Source: Nosema muscidifuracis
Taxonomy: Eukaryota > Microsporidia > Nosematidae
Reading direction: 5' to 3'
NCBI GenBank assembly: GCA_028335825.1
Contig: JAIOKI010000005.1
Span: 434,001-498,000 of the forward strand
DNA: 64,000 nt
Positions 1-10,242 of this stretch are shown here, piece by piece. Position numbers and translations under genes: made by a program. The notes beneath the pieces were generated by a model that worked only from the letters and a program-made list of their open reading frames with translations, made no database searches and was not told the DNA's origin. Each line of letters starts with the position of its first letter. Within the stretch, counting starts at the first letter, position 1.

Positions 1-185
1 GAACCTTGTAATGGTTTATTTTCAAACAACTCATTTTTAATAGGATCCTCACACAAATCATTCTTACTTATTTCATTCTTTTCTACTCCCATACTAGACA
101 AGTTCTCTTCAACTAATTCCATAAAATCAATGATTTCTTTTTCATCTTCATTTTTCTTTTTTTTGTCCATGCTTTCTTCACTCAT
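1..185 (-). CDS. partial acidic/lysine-rich hypothetical protein (N-terminus only)
   Basis: An open frame begins with ATG at 185-183 on the minus strand and runs off the left edge, so only about 61 residues are visible. The visible part starts MSEESMDKKKK and is charged, rich in Glu, Lys and Asp, with no hydrophobic segment and no domain I recognise. A second Met at residue 6 could also be the start. The next gene on the same strand ends only 74 bases upstream of this start, a spacing usual for this genome. Function unknown; the C-terminal part lies outside the window. Confidence 0.55.
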   Translation of the reverse strand, partial: MSEESMDKKKKNEDEKEIIDFMELVEENLSSMGVEKNEISKNDLCEDPIKNELFENKPLQG

Positions 186-258
186 GTTTGTTTATTTATA
201 TTTTATGGAAAAAAGTAATTGTTTTAGAATAATCATAAATGTTTCAAAACACAAATAT

Positions 259-630
259 TTAATTAAAGTCAAATACACCAAAAGGTTTCTTAGTTACAAA
301 CATAAAATAAATACTAATACTTGTCATTATGAGTAACATAATCCAGGCATCAATAATCAAACCAAAATATTTGTATTCGTAGTCTATTCTTATAAATCGG
401 AATTCAGGTTTCTTAAAATATTTTGTTACGTCCCTCAAGTAAAATATTTTGGGTTTCAAAGTTTTCAATTTGTATATTGAAGTACCAGGGTAAGATATCT
501 TAATTGAGTTACAATTTTTTAAACTTGATTTTGATATTATTTTCTTACCTATAAGTAGATAAACGAAATCATCTGTGGATATCTCAATATTATCAGATAG
601 TATTGATAATATGTAAAGAATTAGTAACAT
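259..630 (-). CDS. small membrane protein with signal peptide and C-terminal transmembrane segment
   Basis: A 123-aa protein. Residues 1-11 are hydrophobic and look like a short signal peptide. A central region of about 75 residues is rich in Lys, Ile and Ser. A hydrophobic stretch at about residues 91-113 is followed by a short Lys/Pro/Phe tail, which suggests a type I single-pass protein with most of its mass in the ER lumen or outside. A CCCT motif lies 8-11 bases upstream of the ATG, as for other genes here, which supports the start. I do not recognise a family. Confidence 0.6.
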   Translation of the reverse strand: MLLILYILSILSDNIEISTDDFVYLLIGKKIISKSSLKNCNSIKISYPGTSIYKLKTLKPKIFYLRDVTKYFKKPEFRFIRIDYEYKYFGLIIDAWIMLLIMTSISIYFMFVTKKPFGVFDFN

Positions 631-681
631 TTTATTTAGGGATTAAAAATAAAAGAAATACAATTAAAAAATTAATAAAAA

Positions 682-764
682 TGGCGTCTGTTGGATTCGA
701 ACCCACGATCACATATGTAGAACTGATCTTGAGTCAGATGCCTAGATCACTCAGCCAAAATAAC
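682..764 (-). tRNA. tRNA-Leu(CAA), with degenerate acceptor stem; possible pseudogene
   Basis: Read on the minus strand, the D arm, a clean anticodon stem with loop CTCAAGA (anticodon CAA, Leu), a long variable arm and a T arm with loop TTCGAAT are all present. The 3' acceptor strand (AGACGCC plus A) should pair with GGCGTCT at the 5' side, but the gene reads GTTATTT there. That leaves three Watson-Crick pairs, two G-T pairs and two mismatches. The T stem also has one central mismatch. Most changes are C-to-T or G-to-A, as expected from AT-biased decay. It is either a decaying gene or one needing repair at RNA level. Confidence 0.65.
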
Positions 765-831
765 TTTAATTAAAATGAGATATAAAAATTTTAAACAAGA
801 TATCTAAAATTAAACAAGATAACTTTAAGCA

Positions 832-960
832 TTATAAAAGTAATAAAAAATACCTTTAATAATTAAAAATACTTAAAAATCATCTAATTAACAAGCATAA
901 GTTTAATAGTAGATTAGAATCACAGCTTTAGGCATTATAAAAGGTATTTACATCAAAATT
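832..960. repeat. dispersed degenerate repeat, copy 1
   Basis: It contains the core AATACCTTTAATAATT followed by an AT-rich segment ending near an AGATTAGAATCACAGCTTT-like stretch. Related copies lie at 2741-2855 and 29551-29690, and the core alone recurs near 54,411 and, inverted, in the tandem array at 4023-4268. This copy is the most divergent of the three. Nature unknown; possibly a decayed short interspersed element. Confidence 0.35.
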
Positions 961-1146
961 CTTAAAATATGTAATGAGATTCTTTTTAATAGCTCAAATG
1001 AATTTATTAATTTATTGTAGTAATAATATTTATTTATATTAAAATAGATATTTTATTTTACAAATCTAAACAACTCAGTAATAAAAAAAAATAAATAACA
1101 GTTTAATCAAGTGTAGCACTAATTCATTTTAATTAAAATACTAAAT

Positions 1147-2643
1147 TTACCAAGTCTCAGTTTGAAAGGTAACTTTTTTTTTGTACATCTCACTAAACAT
1201 ATTCTCTACGATATTATTAAGTCTCGAATTTCCACTTACAAACACAGACCATTCATCAATATTTAATTTAAATGTTTCTTTAAAAATATCTTGCACATAT
1301 TTACCATCTTCTCTTGAAGATACAGGTATAAAATTTATATTCTTGTTCTTAAACTCTTCTATATACAACATATCTTTAGATTTATATCTGAACCCATAGA
1401 ACACAAAAATTTCCTTATCTTTGTAATTGTTGATTACAGATCTTGGTAAAGTAATTCCTGAACCTGTACAAATAAATAATAGTTTTCTATTGATCATATT
1501 AAGTTTGTTACTAATAATATCTACATTAATAACAGATGATTTAACAAGAGATTTTAAAAATTCAGAACAGAGACCTTTTCTTTTTTCTAAAAGTCTCGTT
1601 TGATAAGATACTAAACTAACTGTAATAAAATATTTTTTATCTTTACGTGTTAATGTAAAATATCGTGGATTTATGAATGGAACATTCTGCTTGATAAAAT
1701 CAAATGAAACAATTACTTTGAAATCTTTTAAAACTTCAAATATTGTACGTCGGGGTAAAAGTACGTAATCGTAATATAAATCGTAACTCTCATATATTTC
1801 TTTTATTTTATTTCGTATTTCTTCTGATACATATGGTTTATTAATAGTGTACATATATAATTTAAGAAAGAAGAAAGACTGTGGAATACTGTTATAATCA
1901 TATTTACATTTGATATCACTAAATACCGAATTATCAAAATTATTAAAATTAATAAAATCTAAAGTGTTGTAATTTTCTGGATAAATAGCTAAACAATCTC
2001 CAACTGAATATTCTTTAAAATCGGGTATATCGAAACATAACTCAACGATCGGCATTTCATAATCAATCGGTGTAAGAATTATATTGTCAAGTACACATGC
2101 TTGATACCCTAAATTCGATGACTTCTTATATATATGAGCATCTTCTAGTTCTTCATTTTTTATAATAGGATATAATTCTTTTATCCAAGTCTTAAAATCT
2201 GTCATAAATCCTTCTTTATCTTGATTATCTCCACATCCTCGTCTTAGTAAAGATTGTGCTCCAAGTTTTGTGAGACAATTATACAATTTTTTTGAACAAA
2301 AATTATAAGATTTGTAAGAAGAATCTCCAAGACCAAATATAGCAAATTTAAGGTGACTAAGTATACCGTGTGGAAGATTTTTATTTTTAATAATTTTCCA
2401 AAATTTATTCATATTAAATGGTTCAGTTCCATTTCCGTGTGTTGAACATACAAAAATTATTGTCTTTATTTCTAGAATCTTTTCGAAATCGAATGAATCC
2501 ATTTCTATATAAAATTTTTTATCGTCAGTATATTCCGGTATATTATAAATTGTATCACTATTATACCCGTATAAGACAGTATTCTGTATTAGTTCTGATA
2601 TGTGTATAGAATTTCCTGTTTGAGATCCATATAAAATAATCAT
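1147..2643 (-). CDS. TAH18: NADPH-dependent diflavin oxidoreductase, TAH18/NDOR1-like
   Basis: A 498-aa protein of cytochrome P450 reductase-type build. The N-terminal flavodoxin domain carries the FMN phosphate loop GSQTGNS (6-12), STHGNGTEP (67-75) and FGLGDSSY (103-110). The middle holds an FAD-binding barrel with the RYFTLT motif (RxYS type) and a KGLCSEFL segment. The C-terminal NADPH domain has CTGSGI and ends in a single Trp, as is typical for the family. There is no N-terminal membrane anchor, which favours the soluble TAH18/NDOR1 group over microsomal P450 reductase. In yeast TAH18 passes NADPH electrons to Dre2 in cytosolic Fe-S cluster assembly, a pathway microsporidia retain. At 498 aa it is shorter than yeast TAH18 (about 620), the usual microsporidian trimming. 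Confidence 0.88.
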   Translation of the reverse strand: MIILYGSQTGNSIHISELIQNTVLYGYNSDTIYNIPEYTDDKKFYIEMDSFDFEKILEIKTIIFVCSTHGNGTEPFNMNKFWKIIKNKNLPHGILSHLKFAIFGLGDSSYKSYNFCSKKLYNCLTKLGAQSLLRRGCGDNQDKEGFMTDFKTWIKELYPIIKNEELEDAHIYKKSSNLGYQACVLDNIILTPIDYEMPIVELCFDIPDFKEYSVGDCLAIYPENYNTLDFINFNNFDNSVFSDIKCKYDYNSIPQSFFFLKLYMYTINKPYVSEEIRNKIKEIYESYDLYYDYVLLPRRTIFEVLKDFKVIVSFDFIKQNVPFINPRYFTLTRKDKKYFITVSLVSYQTRLLEKRKGLCSEFLKSLVKSSVINVDIISNKLNMINRKLLFICTGSGITLPRSVINNYKDKEIFVFYGFRYKSKDMLYIEEFKNKNINFIPVSSREDGKYVQDIFKETFKLNIDEWSVFVSGNSRLNNIVENMFSEMYKKKVTFQTETW

Positions 2644-2740
2644 ATGAAGGATTTAAAAATAATTTTTTTATAACTTAATTATTTTACATATCTCAAAGAA
2701 CTGAACTATCTAATAATTAATTTTATAACATACTTAGTTA

Positions 2741-2855
2741 TTTTAAAAAAAAATATCTTTAATAATTCAAAATACTCAAAACAATGAGTATCAGTTCCAG
2801 AGTAGGTTAGAGCCATGGCTTTTAGATTAGTTATTTTTATAATTAAAACTTAAGT
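2741..2855. repeat. dispersed degenerate repeat, copy 2
   Basis: It shares with 29551-29690 the core CTTTAATAATT followed by an AAAATACT-like run, a GAGTATCAG block and an ATGGCTTTT/TTGGCTTTC block. It lies in the spacer between the divergent TAH18 and TyrRS genes, so it could hold regulatory sites, but nothing shows this directly. Confidence 0.4.
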
Positions 2856-2878
2856 TCCTCTTCATTTTTATCCCTTAC

Positions 2879-3862
2879 ATGGATACTGAACAAAAATATA
2901 ATTTGATAGTTAGAAATCTTAAAGAAGTTATTGGGTCTGATGTTTTACATAAAATTATTGACAAGCGTGATATAAACATATATTGGGGAACTGCTACTAC
3001 AGGGAAACCTCACATAGCTTATTTTCTACCTATATTCAAAATTAAAGATTTTGTTGATGCTGGTTGTAATGTAAAAATTTTATTAGCAGATATTCACGCT
3101 TTTCTTGATAATCTTAAAGCACCAATCGAAAAGATAGAATGTAGATCAGTATACTACAAAAAGATTATAACATCTATGCTTAAAAGTATAAATGTGGATA
3201 CTACTAAAATACAATTTATTACTGGTAGTAGTTACCAGAAGAGTACTGGATATTTTAACGATATAATGAAAATATTAAATTTAACTAACCAGAATGATGC
3301 TAAAAGAGCTGGAGCTGAGGTTGTCAAACAAGTAAGTAATTCTAAACTTAGTTCTTTAGTTTACCCAGCTATGCAAGCTTTGGATGAAGAATATTTAAAA
3401 GTCGATGTTCAATTCGGTGGAGTTGATCAAAGAAAAATATTTATGTATGCAAGAGAGTTCCTACCACTACTTAAATACAAAAAACGAATTCATTTGATGA
3501 ATCCAATGATTCCCGGTCTTAATTCCGAAAAGATGAGCAGTTCTGATAAAGAATCAAAAATTGATTTATTAGATTCTTATGAAGAAATTAAATTAAAAAT
3601 CGGAAAGTGCAATTTAGAAACGGAGGGATTATTTTCTTTGTACAAATTTATTATTTTACCTTATTGTGATATACATAATACTAAAATCTCAATCGATGGT
3701 ATTGAATATGAAAAAGAAGCATTTGAAAAGGCTTTTCTAAGTAAAAAGTTTGATGAAAAATCTGTTAAAGATACAGCAGCTAATATTATTAATCAAATTG
3801 TAGAACCTATACGATCAGAAATGTTTGAAGATTATGATATAATCAAGAAAGCATATGATTAA
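2879..3862 (+). CDS. YARS: tyrosyl-tRNA synthetase, cytosolic
   Basis: A 327-aa class I aminoacyl-tRNA synthetase. The HIGH-type signature is HIAY (45-48), preceded by WGTATTGKPH as in eukaryotic and archaeal TyrRS. GGVDQRK, which belongs to the tyrosine pocket, lies about 50 residues before the second signature, KMSSS (218-222). The length matches the catalytic core plus short anticodon-binding helices; the EMAPII-like C-terminal domain of animal enzymes is absent, as in fungi. It charges tRNA-Tyr in the cytosol. A CCCT motif ends three bases before the ATG and supports the start. It is transcribed divergently from TAH18 across a 235-bp spacer. Confidence 0.95.
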   Translation: MDTEQKYNLIVRNLKEVIGSDVLHKIIDKRDINIYWGTATTGKPHIAYFLPIFKIKDFVDAGCNVKILLADIHAFLDNLKAPIEKIECRSVYYKKIITSMLKSINVDTTKIQFITGSSYQKSTGYFNDIMKILNLTNQNDAKRAGAEVVKQVSNSKLSSLVYPAMQALDEEYLKVDVQFGGVDQRKIFMYAREFLPLLKYKKRIHLMNPMIPGLNSEKMSSSDKESKIDLLDSYEEIKLKIGKCNLETEGLFSLYKFIILPYCDIHNTKISIDGIEYEKEAFEKAFLSKKFDEKSVKDTAANIINQIVEPIRSEMFEDYDIIKKAYD

Positions 3863-4022
3863 ATTTATTTTATTAAGATGTGACACACACTTTAATATAT
3901 TTTTAATTATTAAATACCTTTTAATTTGTAATACATAAAATCAATGAATTTAAAATGTCAAAAATGTCAATCAAAGTTTTAAAAAAAAAATTAGACAATT
4001 TAAAAACCATTTTGATTAAAGA

Positions 4023-4268
4023 AGTTTTATATTTTGCTTTGCAATATTTGAGTATTTTAAATTATTAAAGATATTAAAAAAGTTTTATATTTTGCTTTGC
4101 AATGTTCAAGTATTTTAAATTATTAAAGATATTATAAAAGTTTTATATTTTGCTTTGCAATGTTTGATTATTTTTAATTATTAAAGATATTATAAAAATT
4201 TTATATTTTGCTTTGCAATGTTTGATTATTTTAAATTATTAAAGATATCATAAAAATTTTATATTTTG
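4023..4268. repeat. tandem repeat, about 58-bp unit, four full copies plus one partial
   Basis: Each unit starts near AGTTTTATATTTTGCTTTGC and ends in TTAAATTATTAAAGATATT. Copies begin at about 4023, 4081, 4139, 4197 and 4256. The second half of the unit is the reverse complement of the core of the dispersed repeat seen at 2741 and 29551, so the array looks like a local expansion of one such element. It fills the spacer between the converging TyrRS and TPR genes. Confidence 0.8.
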
Positions 4269-4306
4269 AAATAATTAGCTAATTTATTTTTATTTAGTAA
4301 AAAAAA

Positions 4307-5557
4307 TTACATAAATTCTTCAAGTCTAGCTGGTAAAAGTTCTTTTATAACATACATATCCTTAATATTAACAAAAAAAATACATTCATTAAACATCACC
4401 TGAGAATCTAAATATCTAGTTAGGAAAATATCGGGATCTGATTCTAAGATGCTTAATTCAGTGGGAATATTTCTTAATATGCATTCAGTCACTTTTAAAT
4501 TCGTAATAGGTTCTTTATAATATGATTTAACGAATAATGCTTGTTGAAAAAACTTAATTGCTAATTCGTACCTCTTCATCCTAAAATTTACTATTCCAGC
4601 AGAATTTAATGCTAGATATGCTCCTGAATCAAGTCTAGTGCACATAAGAAAAGTTTCAAGTGCATCTTCATATTTTTTCTCTGCTACGAAAACTCTTCCT
4701 AATAAATATAAAATGTATTGATCTTTGCATTCATTTCTAACTGAACAATCACAAAAATTAAGTTCTTTATGTACGCTTTTAAATGTTACGTCACTATCTG
4801 TAATTTCACCTTCTTTTTGACATTTAAATTGATTTTTAATTAATTCATAATTATTATTTTTAAAATATATCCATGTATATAACCTATTAACCAATATTAT
4901 AATCTGTTTTGACATCTTTAATTTATTCAAAATATTTACACATTTTTCAGTTTCATTCATCTTTTCATAAATATGTGCCATTTGTAATCTTATATCATCT
5001 CTAAATAAATCTGTTTTTATAAAATTCTCTAAAGATTTAAATACTTCTATAGCATCTGATAATCTATTTTCTTTTTTATAGCATACACCTATCCTATATA
5101 AAATTTCCAAGTATTTAAATAATTCAATATCTGATTTAATTAAATGAGTAAACCATTTTCTTGACACTTTGTAATTCTCAAGCATATCATACAAAAGACC
5201 CATTCCATAAGAAAGAAAAGGATCATTGTATTGAATATTAAGATAAGCTCTTAAAAATTCTTTATAAGAATCTGTAATATTTCCTTCTCTAAGTAGAATA
5301 TGTCCATTTAAAATACTACAATACAAATTCTTCGAATCCAAAAATTTCATCTTGTCCATAATATCTTTAGCCATATTAAAATTATCTTGTTCTATAAGAC
5401 ACTTACCCATATTATATAATGTCATCATATTTTTTGGATTAGTTGACAATGCTTCAGTACAACATTTTAGAGCATCTCTTACCTGCAGAAATATTTTATT
5501 TTTTGGTTTATTTTTTTTTGATGGGTTTTCTTGATTTTCTATTGTCGAGTTCATCAA
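4307..5557 (-). CDS. SSN6: TPR protein, Cyc8/Ssn6-like transcriptional corepressor
   Basis: A 416-aa protein made almost wholly of tetratricopeptide repeats, about ten helical pairs between residues 28 and 385, with TPR-type Leu/Gly/Ala/Tyr spacing. The order of features (a YGMGLLYDMLENY repeat, then an EILYRIGVCYKKENRLSDAI repeat, then a LLGRVFVAEKKYEDAL repeat) follows the Cyc8/Ssn6 TPR block. In fungi that protein binds Tup1 and bridges it to DNA-bound repressors in the nucleus. The low-complexity Gln-rich tail of yeast Cyc8 is missing. A CDC23/CDC27 anaphase-complex subunit is the main alternative; a profile comparison would separate them. Confidence 0.65.
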   Translation of the reverse strand: MMNSTIENQENPSKKNKPKNKIFLQVRDALKCCTEALSTNPKNMMTLYNMGKCLIEQDNFNMAKDIMDKMKFLDSKNLYCSILNGHILLREGNITDSYKEFLRAYLNIQYNDPFLSYGMGLLYDMLENYKVSRKWFTHLIKSDIELFKYLEILYRIGVCYKKENRLSDAIEVFKSLENFIKTDLFRDDIRLQMAHIYEKMNETEKCVNILNKLKMSKQIIILVNRLYTWIYFKNNNYELIKNQFKCQKEGEITDSDVTFKSVHKELNFCDCSVRNECKDQYILYLLGRVFVAEKKYEDALETFLMCTRLDSGAYLALNSAGIVNFRMKRYELAIKFFQQALFVKSYYKEPITNLKVTECILRNIPTELSILESDPDIFLTRYLDSQVMFNECIFFVNIKDMYVIKELLPARLEEFM

Positions 5558-7906
5558 TTAGGATTGATTTTAATAATTTTTTTACAATTTTAATTAATTA
5601 ACTTTTAAACAAAATCATAAATTTAGATTTTTATAAAACATAATTTATCATTTTTTTTTATTTAAATTTTCTTTGTTAATTAAAAAAATTATTAAGATAA
5701 AAAATTTAAATTAAACAAGTAAGTGATTAGAAATAATTTTTAATGTTTTGAAATATTTTAAATTTAATTTTTTATTTCTATTAATAATCAGTTATAATAT
5801 TTCTTGTATATTATATAATTTCTAAAAATATTTCTATCTGTAGTATTTATTGTGATTAAATTGTTTGCAATATGACGCAATAGACGTCACTTCAAACTAT
5901 CTCAACGAGGGAACATTTTAACAAATCTAATTCTAAATATAATTTAAGAATGTTATGAAATTCATAAGATAAATAAATTAAACGTACGATATCTATTATA
6001 TTTATCTTTAAGATATTGTATTTAAAACGTTTATAATAATTCATTCTTTTTAAAGAGACACGTCACCGAATATAATTATGTATTTGTTTGACAAAAACTT
6101 TTAAACAGATTTAAATAAAAAAAAATCAACAATAAAATAAAAAAAAATATTTTATTATTAAAAAGAATATTGTGAAGGATATAAAGTAATAATATTTATA
6201 TATTCAACAATTGTACTTAGCATTATAAATATAAAATATCCACCATTTATATTTCTTTTTATATTTACCTCAATAATTTTATTTAATCAATGGTGTAATA
6301 AATTGAATTTACAAAAAATGATAAATTAACAAAAAATTAATCTTAAAATAATAAAAAGGGATCAAATATTTATTTTAGAAAAAATTATATTAAGTATTGT
6401 TTCTAAAATAATATTAATTATTTTTTCTAAAATAATATTAATTATTGTTTTATTATATTAGGATTGTTGATTTTATAACATTAAGTATTGTTGCTTTATA
6501 ACATTAGGTCTTTTTTATTATTTAAATATGAAATTGTTGCTTTTATAACATTAAGTATTGTTTTAAAAAATAATAAATTATAAAATTTATTATTTTAAAT
6601 ATTTACAATTTATTTCAAAGAATTAAAAATTCTTAAATTACAAATATTTTATTACACCTGTCAAAATTAATTAAAATTAAAAATATAACATTTTAAAATT
6701 CTTGAATTTATTATTATAAAAAATAATATTAAATTTAAATTAAGGGTTGATTATTTAAGATAAAATTTATAAATATAACAAGTATTTACAAATAAGCTAA
6801 TTTATATTATTAAATATCCAAAATTGATTTAAAATATAAAAAAATAATCAATTCAATCGTTTATTCATTTTTTAATTACTTTTAAGCTTTAATTAAAAAC
6901 TGATAAATTTAATTAATCTTATATTTCTATCATTATAACAATCTTATTTCATTTTAAATTTAATTAATCTTATATTTCTATCATTAGAATAACCTTGTTT
7001 GATTATAAATTCCATAAGTTGAGTATTTTATTATTATTATTATTAGGTTCTTCATATTCTTCTTTCTATAAATTTCTTTATTTCTTCTTAAATTAAACAA
7101 TCATTGCACAATCTAATGATGTCATTATATTACTGATCTTTGAAGTTTTCTAAATATTAGATATAATATAATAGAATCAATAAATAAATAAAAATGAATA
7201 AGGTCTTATGTTTTATTGTAGTAAAAGACCAGAAAAAGGATTAATAAATTGACACTATTGATTAAATTTTTAAGGAATATAAGAGAAAAGCCGTCAAGAA
7301 ATTTTTAAATTATTATTAGTGTTGTGAATTATAATACTGTTAAATCATAAATGTGAAGAAGAAATTAAATTATTTTTTAATCAATCATCAAGGATAATAT
7401 TAATTCTTAGAATCTAGTCTAATTGTAAATCATAATTGTATTTCTTGAAGATCAAATTATTTTTTTAATCAATCAACAAGGATAATATTAATTCTTAGAA
7501 CTTAGTCTAATTATAAATCATAATTGTATTTCTTGAAGATCAAATTGATTACTCTTTAGTATAAGACTTATAAAGATAAAATATACCAATTTACATTTTA
7601 TAGTTTGTCCACTGTCATTAAATATTTTCTGTATAAAACTAATATTATCTTCTACTTTATCGACCAAAATAACATGTTTAATATTTGAAGAAATTTCAGG
7701 TTAAGAAAAATAATTTGATGAATTTCAACAAAGACAACTTTAATTATAAAAGTGAATATTGTAAAATCAATAATCTACATCTTTGAATGCAAAATTTAAT
7801 GGATTTAATTTTCAACGACAAATTATTTCGTCAAACCTTTATATAATTAAAAACAATTATAAAACCATATTAGCTATCTTAAATAAAGATTTAATTATAT
7901 AAGTTA
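5558..7906. other. gene-free AT-rich spacer
   Basis: About 2.3 kb without a credible reading frame on either strand. It is very AT-rich, with short imperfect direct repeats (ATTAAGTATTG-type units around 6360-6560, TTAATCTTATATTTCTATCATT units around 6910-6990). A slightly GC-richer island near 5868-5925 includes TGACGCAATAGACGTCAC, but I cannot assign a function to it. Confidence 0.6.
7367..7546. repeat. tandem duplication, about 87-bp unit, two copies
   Basis: Two near-identical units run head to tail, beginning at about 7367 and 7454. Each contains AAGGATAATATTAATTCTTA and ends in TTTCTTGAAGATCAAATT. There is no coding content. Confidence 0.8.
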
Positions 7907-8622
7907 TATATTAACAATTTAAGTTGAAACAGGACCATTTTATTCTCTTTGTGTATTTTCATAATTTCAATTTTAAATTCCTTCATTGAGAGGAGAAAAC
8001 CTGAAATTTAACAAAATATCACTGGTAGATTAATAACATCCATAATGTTACCAGTATAAATAATAAGTCAATATATGACTAATATATTAATATTAGCAAA
8101 TATAATATCTCATATGCTAAGATCAATATTTCTTAGAAATATTTAATTTTTAATTTGTTGTATAAAACAAACAAAGTATCTTCAAAAACTATATAAGCGA
8201 TTTCACCCCTACCCCTATGTCTATTTCAATAATTCTTTTGATTAAGAAGATATAGACTATTAGGAACTACCTGCATGCTTACATGGATTGGCGCATACAG
8301 AAGTAAGAACAGGTGTATGTTGCAATCTTATATAAAGAATAATGTGATAAGATTGTGGTCCCGAATTATAAATCACATCTTGTTCAATTTCTGATAATAA
8401 ATAGATAGATCTGTGATACAGGATGTAGAGGAAAGATTCGTGGATGCAACTTGACTGATACTTATGTCCTATAATAAGTGGACTCAGTTAAGTAAAATCT
8501 GTGTAAGGTCAAGATACTGTTAAACAGTTTGAAATCCGTGATGAAAAAGATGACCGGATTAGCAGGTAGTTCAATAGGAGGATGTTGTTGAGGGTGCTGA
8601 GTATGGTAGATTGTTTGGAATG
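7907..8622. repeat. 0.71-kb direct repeat, copy 1 (carries ncRNA candidate)
   Basis: It matches 11537-12248 over its whole length with only scattered differences (about 98% by eye). The match begins at ATATTAACAATTTAAGTTG and ends at TTGTTTGGAATG. The repeat includes the candidate RNA plus about 340 bases upstream. The ends are not TG/CA, so it does not look like an LTR pair. Confidence 0.9.
8255..8585 (+). ncRNA. candidate structured RNA, RNase P/MRP-like architecture, copy 1
   Basis: This block is much GC-richer than its surroundings and nearly unchanged between the two copies. An 11-bp perfect helix closes it: GAACTACCTGC (8264-8274) with GCAGGTAGTTC (8562-8572). Inside are a CAATCTTAT/ATAAGATTG hairpin, an ACATCTT/AGGATGT helix immediately followed by GAGGAAAGATTCGTGG (8428-8443), and an ACTTGACTGA-type long hairpin. 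The helix plus GGAAA-ATTCG-TGG arrangement resembles the P3 helix and CR-I of RNase P RNA, where CR-I in yeast is GGGAAATTCGGTGG. A TATATAA lies about 60 bases upstream. I could not confirm the CR-V partner, and two extra 5' hairpins are atypical, so the class is tentative. Confidence 0.45.
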
Positions 8623-10242
8623 ATAGTATTAAATAGACCTGTTAGATTGCAATGTAGTAGAAAAAAGTAAAATTAACTAAAGGGTTTAATAAGGAAAGTC
8701 AATACTTTAACTAGCTGGTTGAATTCGATAAGATGTCTTGTATATGACTATTATAAGTAGAATATGCTATAAATGATGAAAAGTATCATATGATTGAAGA
8801 AGCATGAGTATTTGATTTTCTTTATAATTGCTTAAATGAAATATGTCAATTTATTAACTTAAAATAACTAGCAGGTCTTATTAAATTAAATATTTAACTT
8901 ATATTTTTTGGTCTAAATGTTTTTTTGATTATTAAAAATGCCTATAGTATTAAGTAGATAGTCATTAGTTTTAATTTCAGTTCTCACTGATAAACTTAAA
9001 TGATGCTTTTTCTATAATGACTAAGATTACTTTCTTTGCAAACTAGAAATTTGGCATAACCTTAATAGTCCTACTACTATGAATTTAGTGTCTCCTATAG
9101 TAGATCTATAAAAAAGATCATTATGTATAAATCTTAATCCTTAACAATTTACAACGGAAAGCAATTACCACTTTACAATATAAGAACAGGTAATAAATTA
9201 AAACGAATAATAAACCTAAGAATAAAGTGTAGTATGATTAAGATCTATATAAGATAATTAGAGCATACTTAGATAAATTATTAAAGTTGTTTATTTTTCA
9301 ATCTAAAGCCTCGGTGAATGCTAATATCAGTGATTATAAATTGTAATATATGGAGAAGAGATGAAGTGTAATATGGAAAAAAGTTGAAAGACTAATTATA
9401 AGAAATATTGTTAATAAGTTTTAACAGTTATCTTTTTTTAAGTAAAATATATCATAATATCTATACTAAAGATTTTAAATATCAAATGACTCTGAATATA
9501 TAATTAGTTATTTGTCTTGCTGTTTGGCTACGACATAAATATATTGTGAATGTCTTGATTTTAAAAAATCATATAGAAAGTAAAGAAATATTATCAAAAT
9601 AAATGCGACAAATTTAGTTAAATAGCTAAACTGGACGTAAGAAATTATATTGATCAATATAATTTCAATACTAGTATCATCAAGAAGAATATGATATTAA
9701 ACTTATCTATTAATAATGATAATTTATTTTTAAATTTCAAATTGATTGGATTACATAAGTATCATTATAATATTTTATAATAAAATTGATTAAATTAAAT
9801 ATAGGCTAAAATAAATTAAAAAATAATTGAATATTTTGATAAATAATTTAGAGTAACTTTAATTAAGTACTAAGAGTCAAAATTAGTAAAAATATTTAAG
9901 TTTTTAGTTATAAATAATAAGTAAATAAAGAATGTTAAGTTCTACATTGTGAAAAATAAAGATAAACCTAAATAAACAATTTTCTTTCCCTTTTCTATAA
10001 GTGAATACCTAGTTATCTTTTATATATTAATACCATATTATGAAAATATACTGATGACTTTAGTATAAATAGATTTTAATTCTCTATATCATAGTTGAAT
10101 TTAAATACGTGATGTTTGATGAAGATTTCATAAAATATGATATATTTTATTTTTCAGAATAAATTAAGAAAAGAGTAGTGAACTAAAAATATTATCTAGT
10201 ATATGTTTTAATTATATTATTTACATAAAATTTATCTTAAAA
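8623..10242. other. gene-free AT-rich spacer
   Basis: About 1.6 kb between the first 0.71-kb repeat and the next gene. No open frame or recognisable element is seen. Base composition is slightly less AT-extreme than 5.6-7.9 kb, which could mean old decayed sequence, but I find no motif to name it. Confidence 0.5.

Noticed and set aside
8255-8585. SRP RNA as the identity of the duplicated RNA candidate
   Set aside because: GATTAGCAGGTAG loosely recalls SRP helix 8, but its AGCAGGT strand pairs perfectly with the 5' closing strand, and the Alu-domain motifs are not seen.
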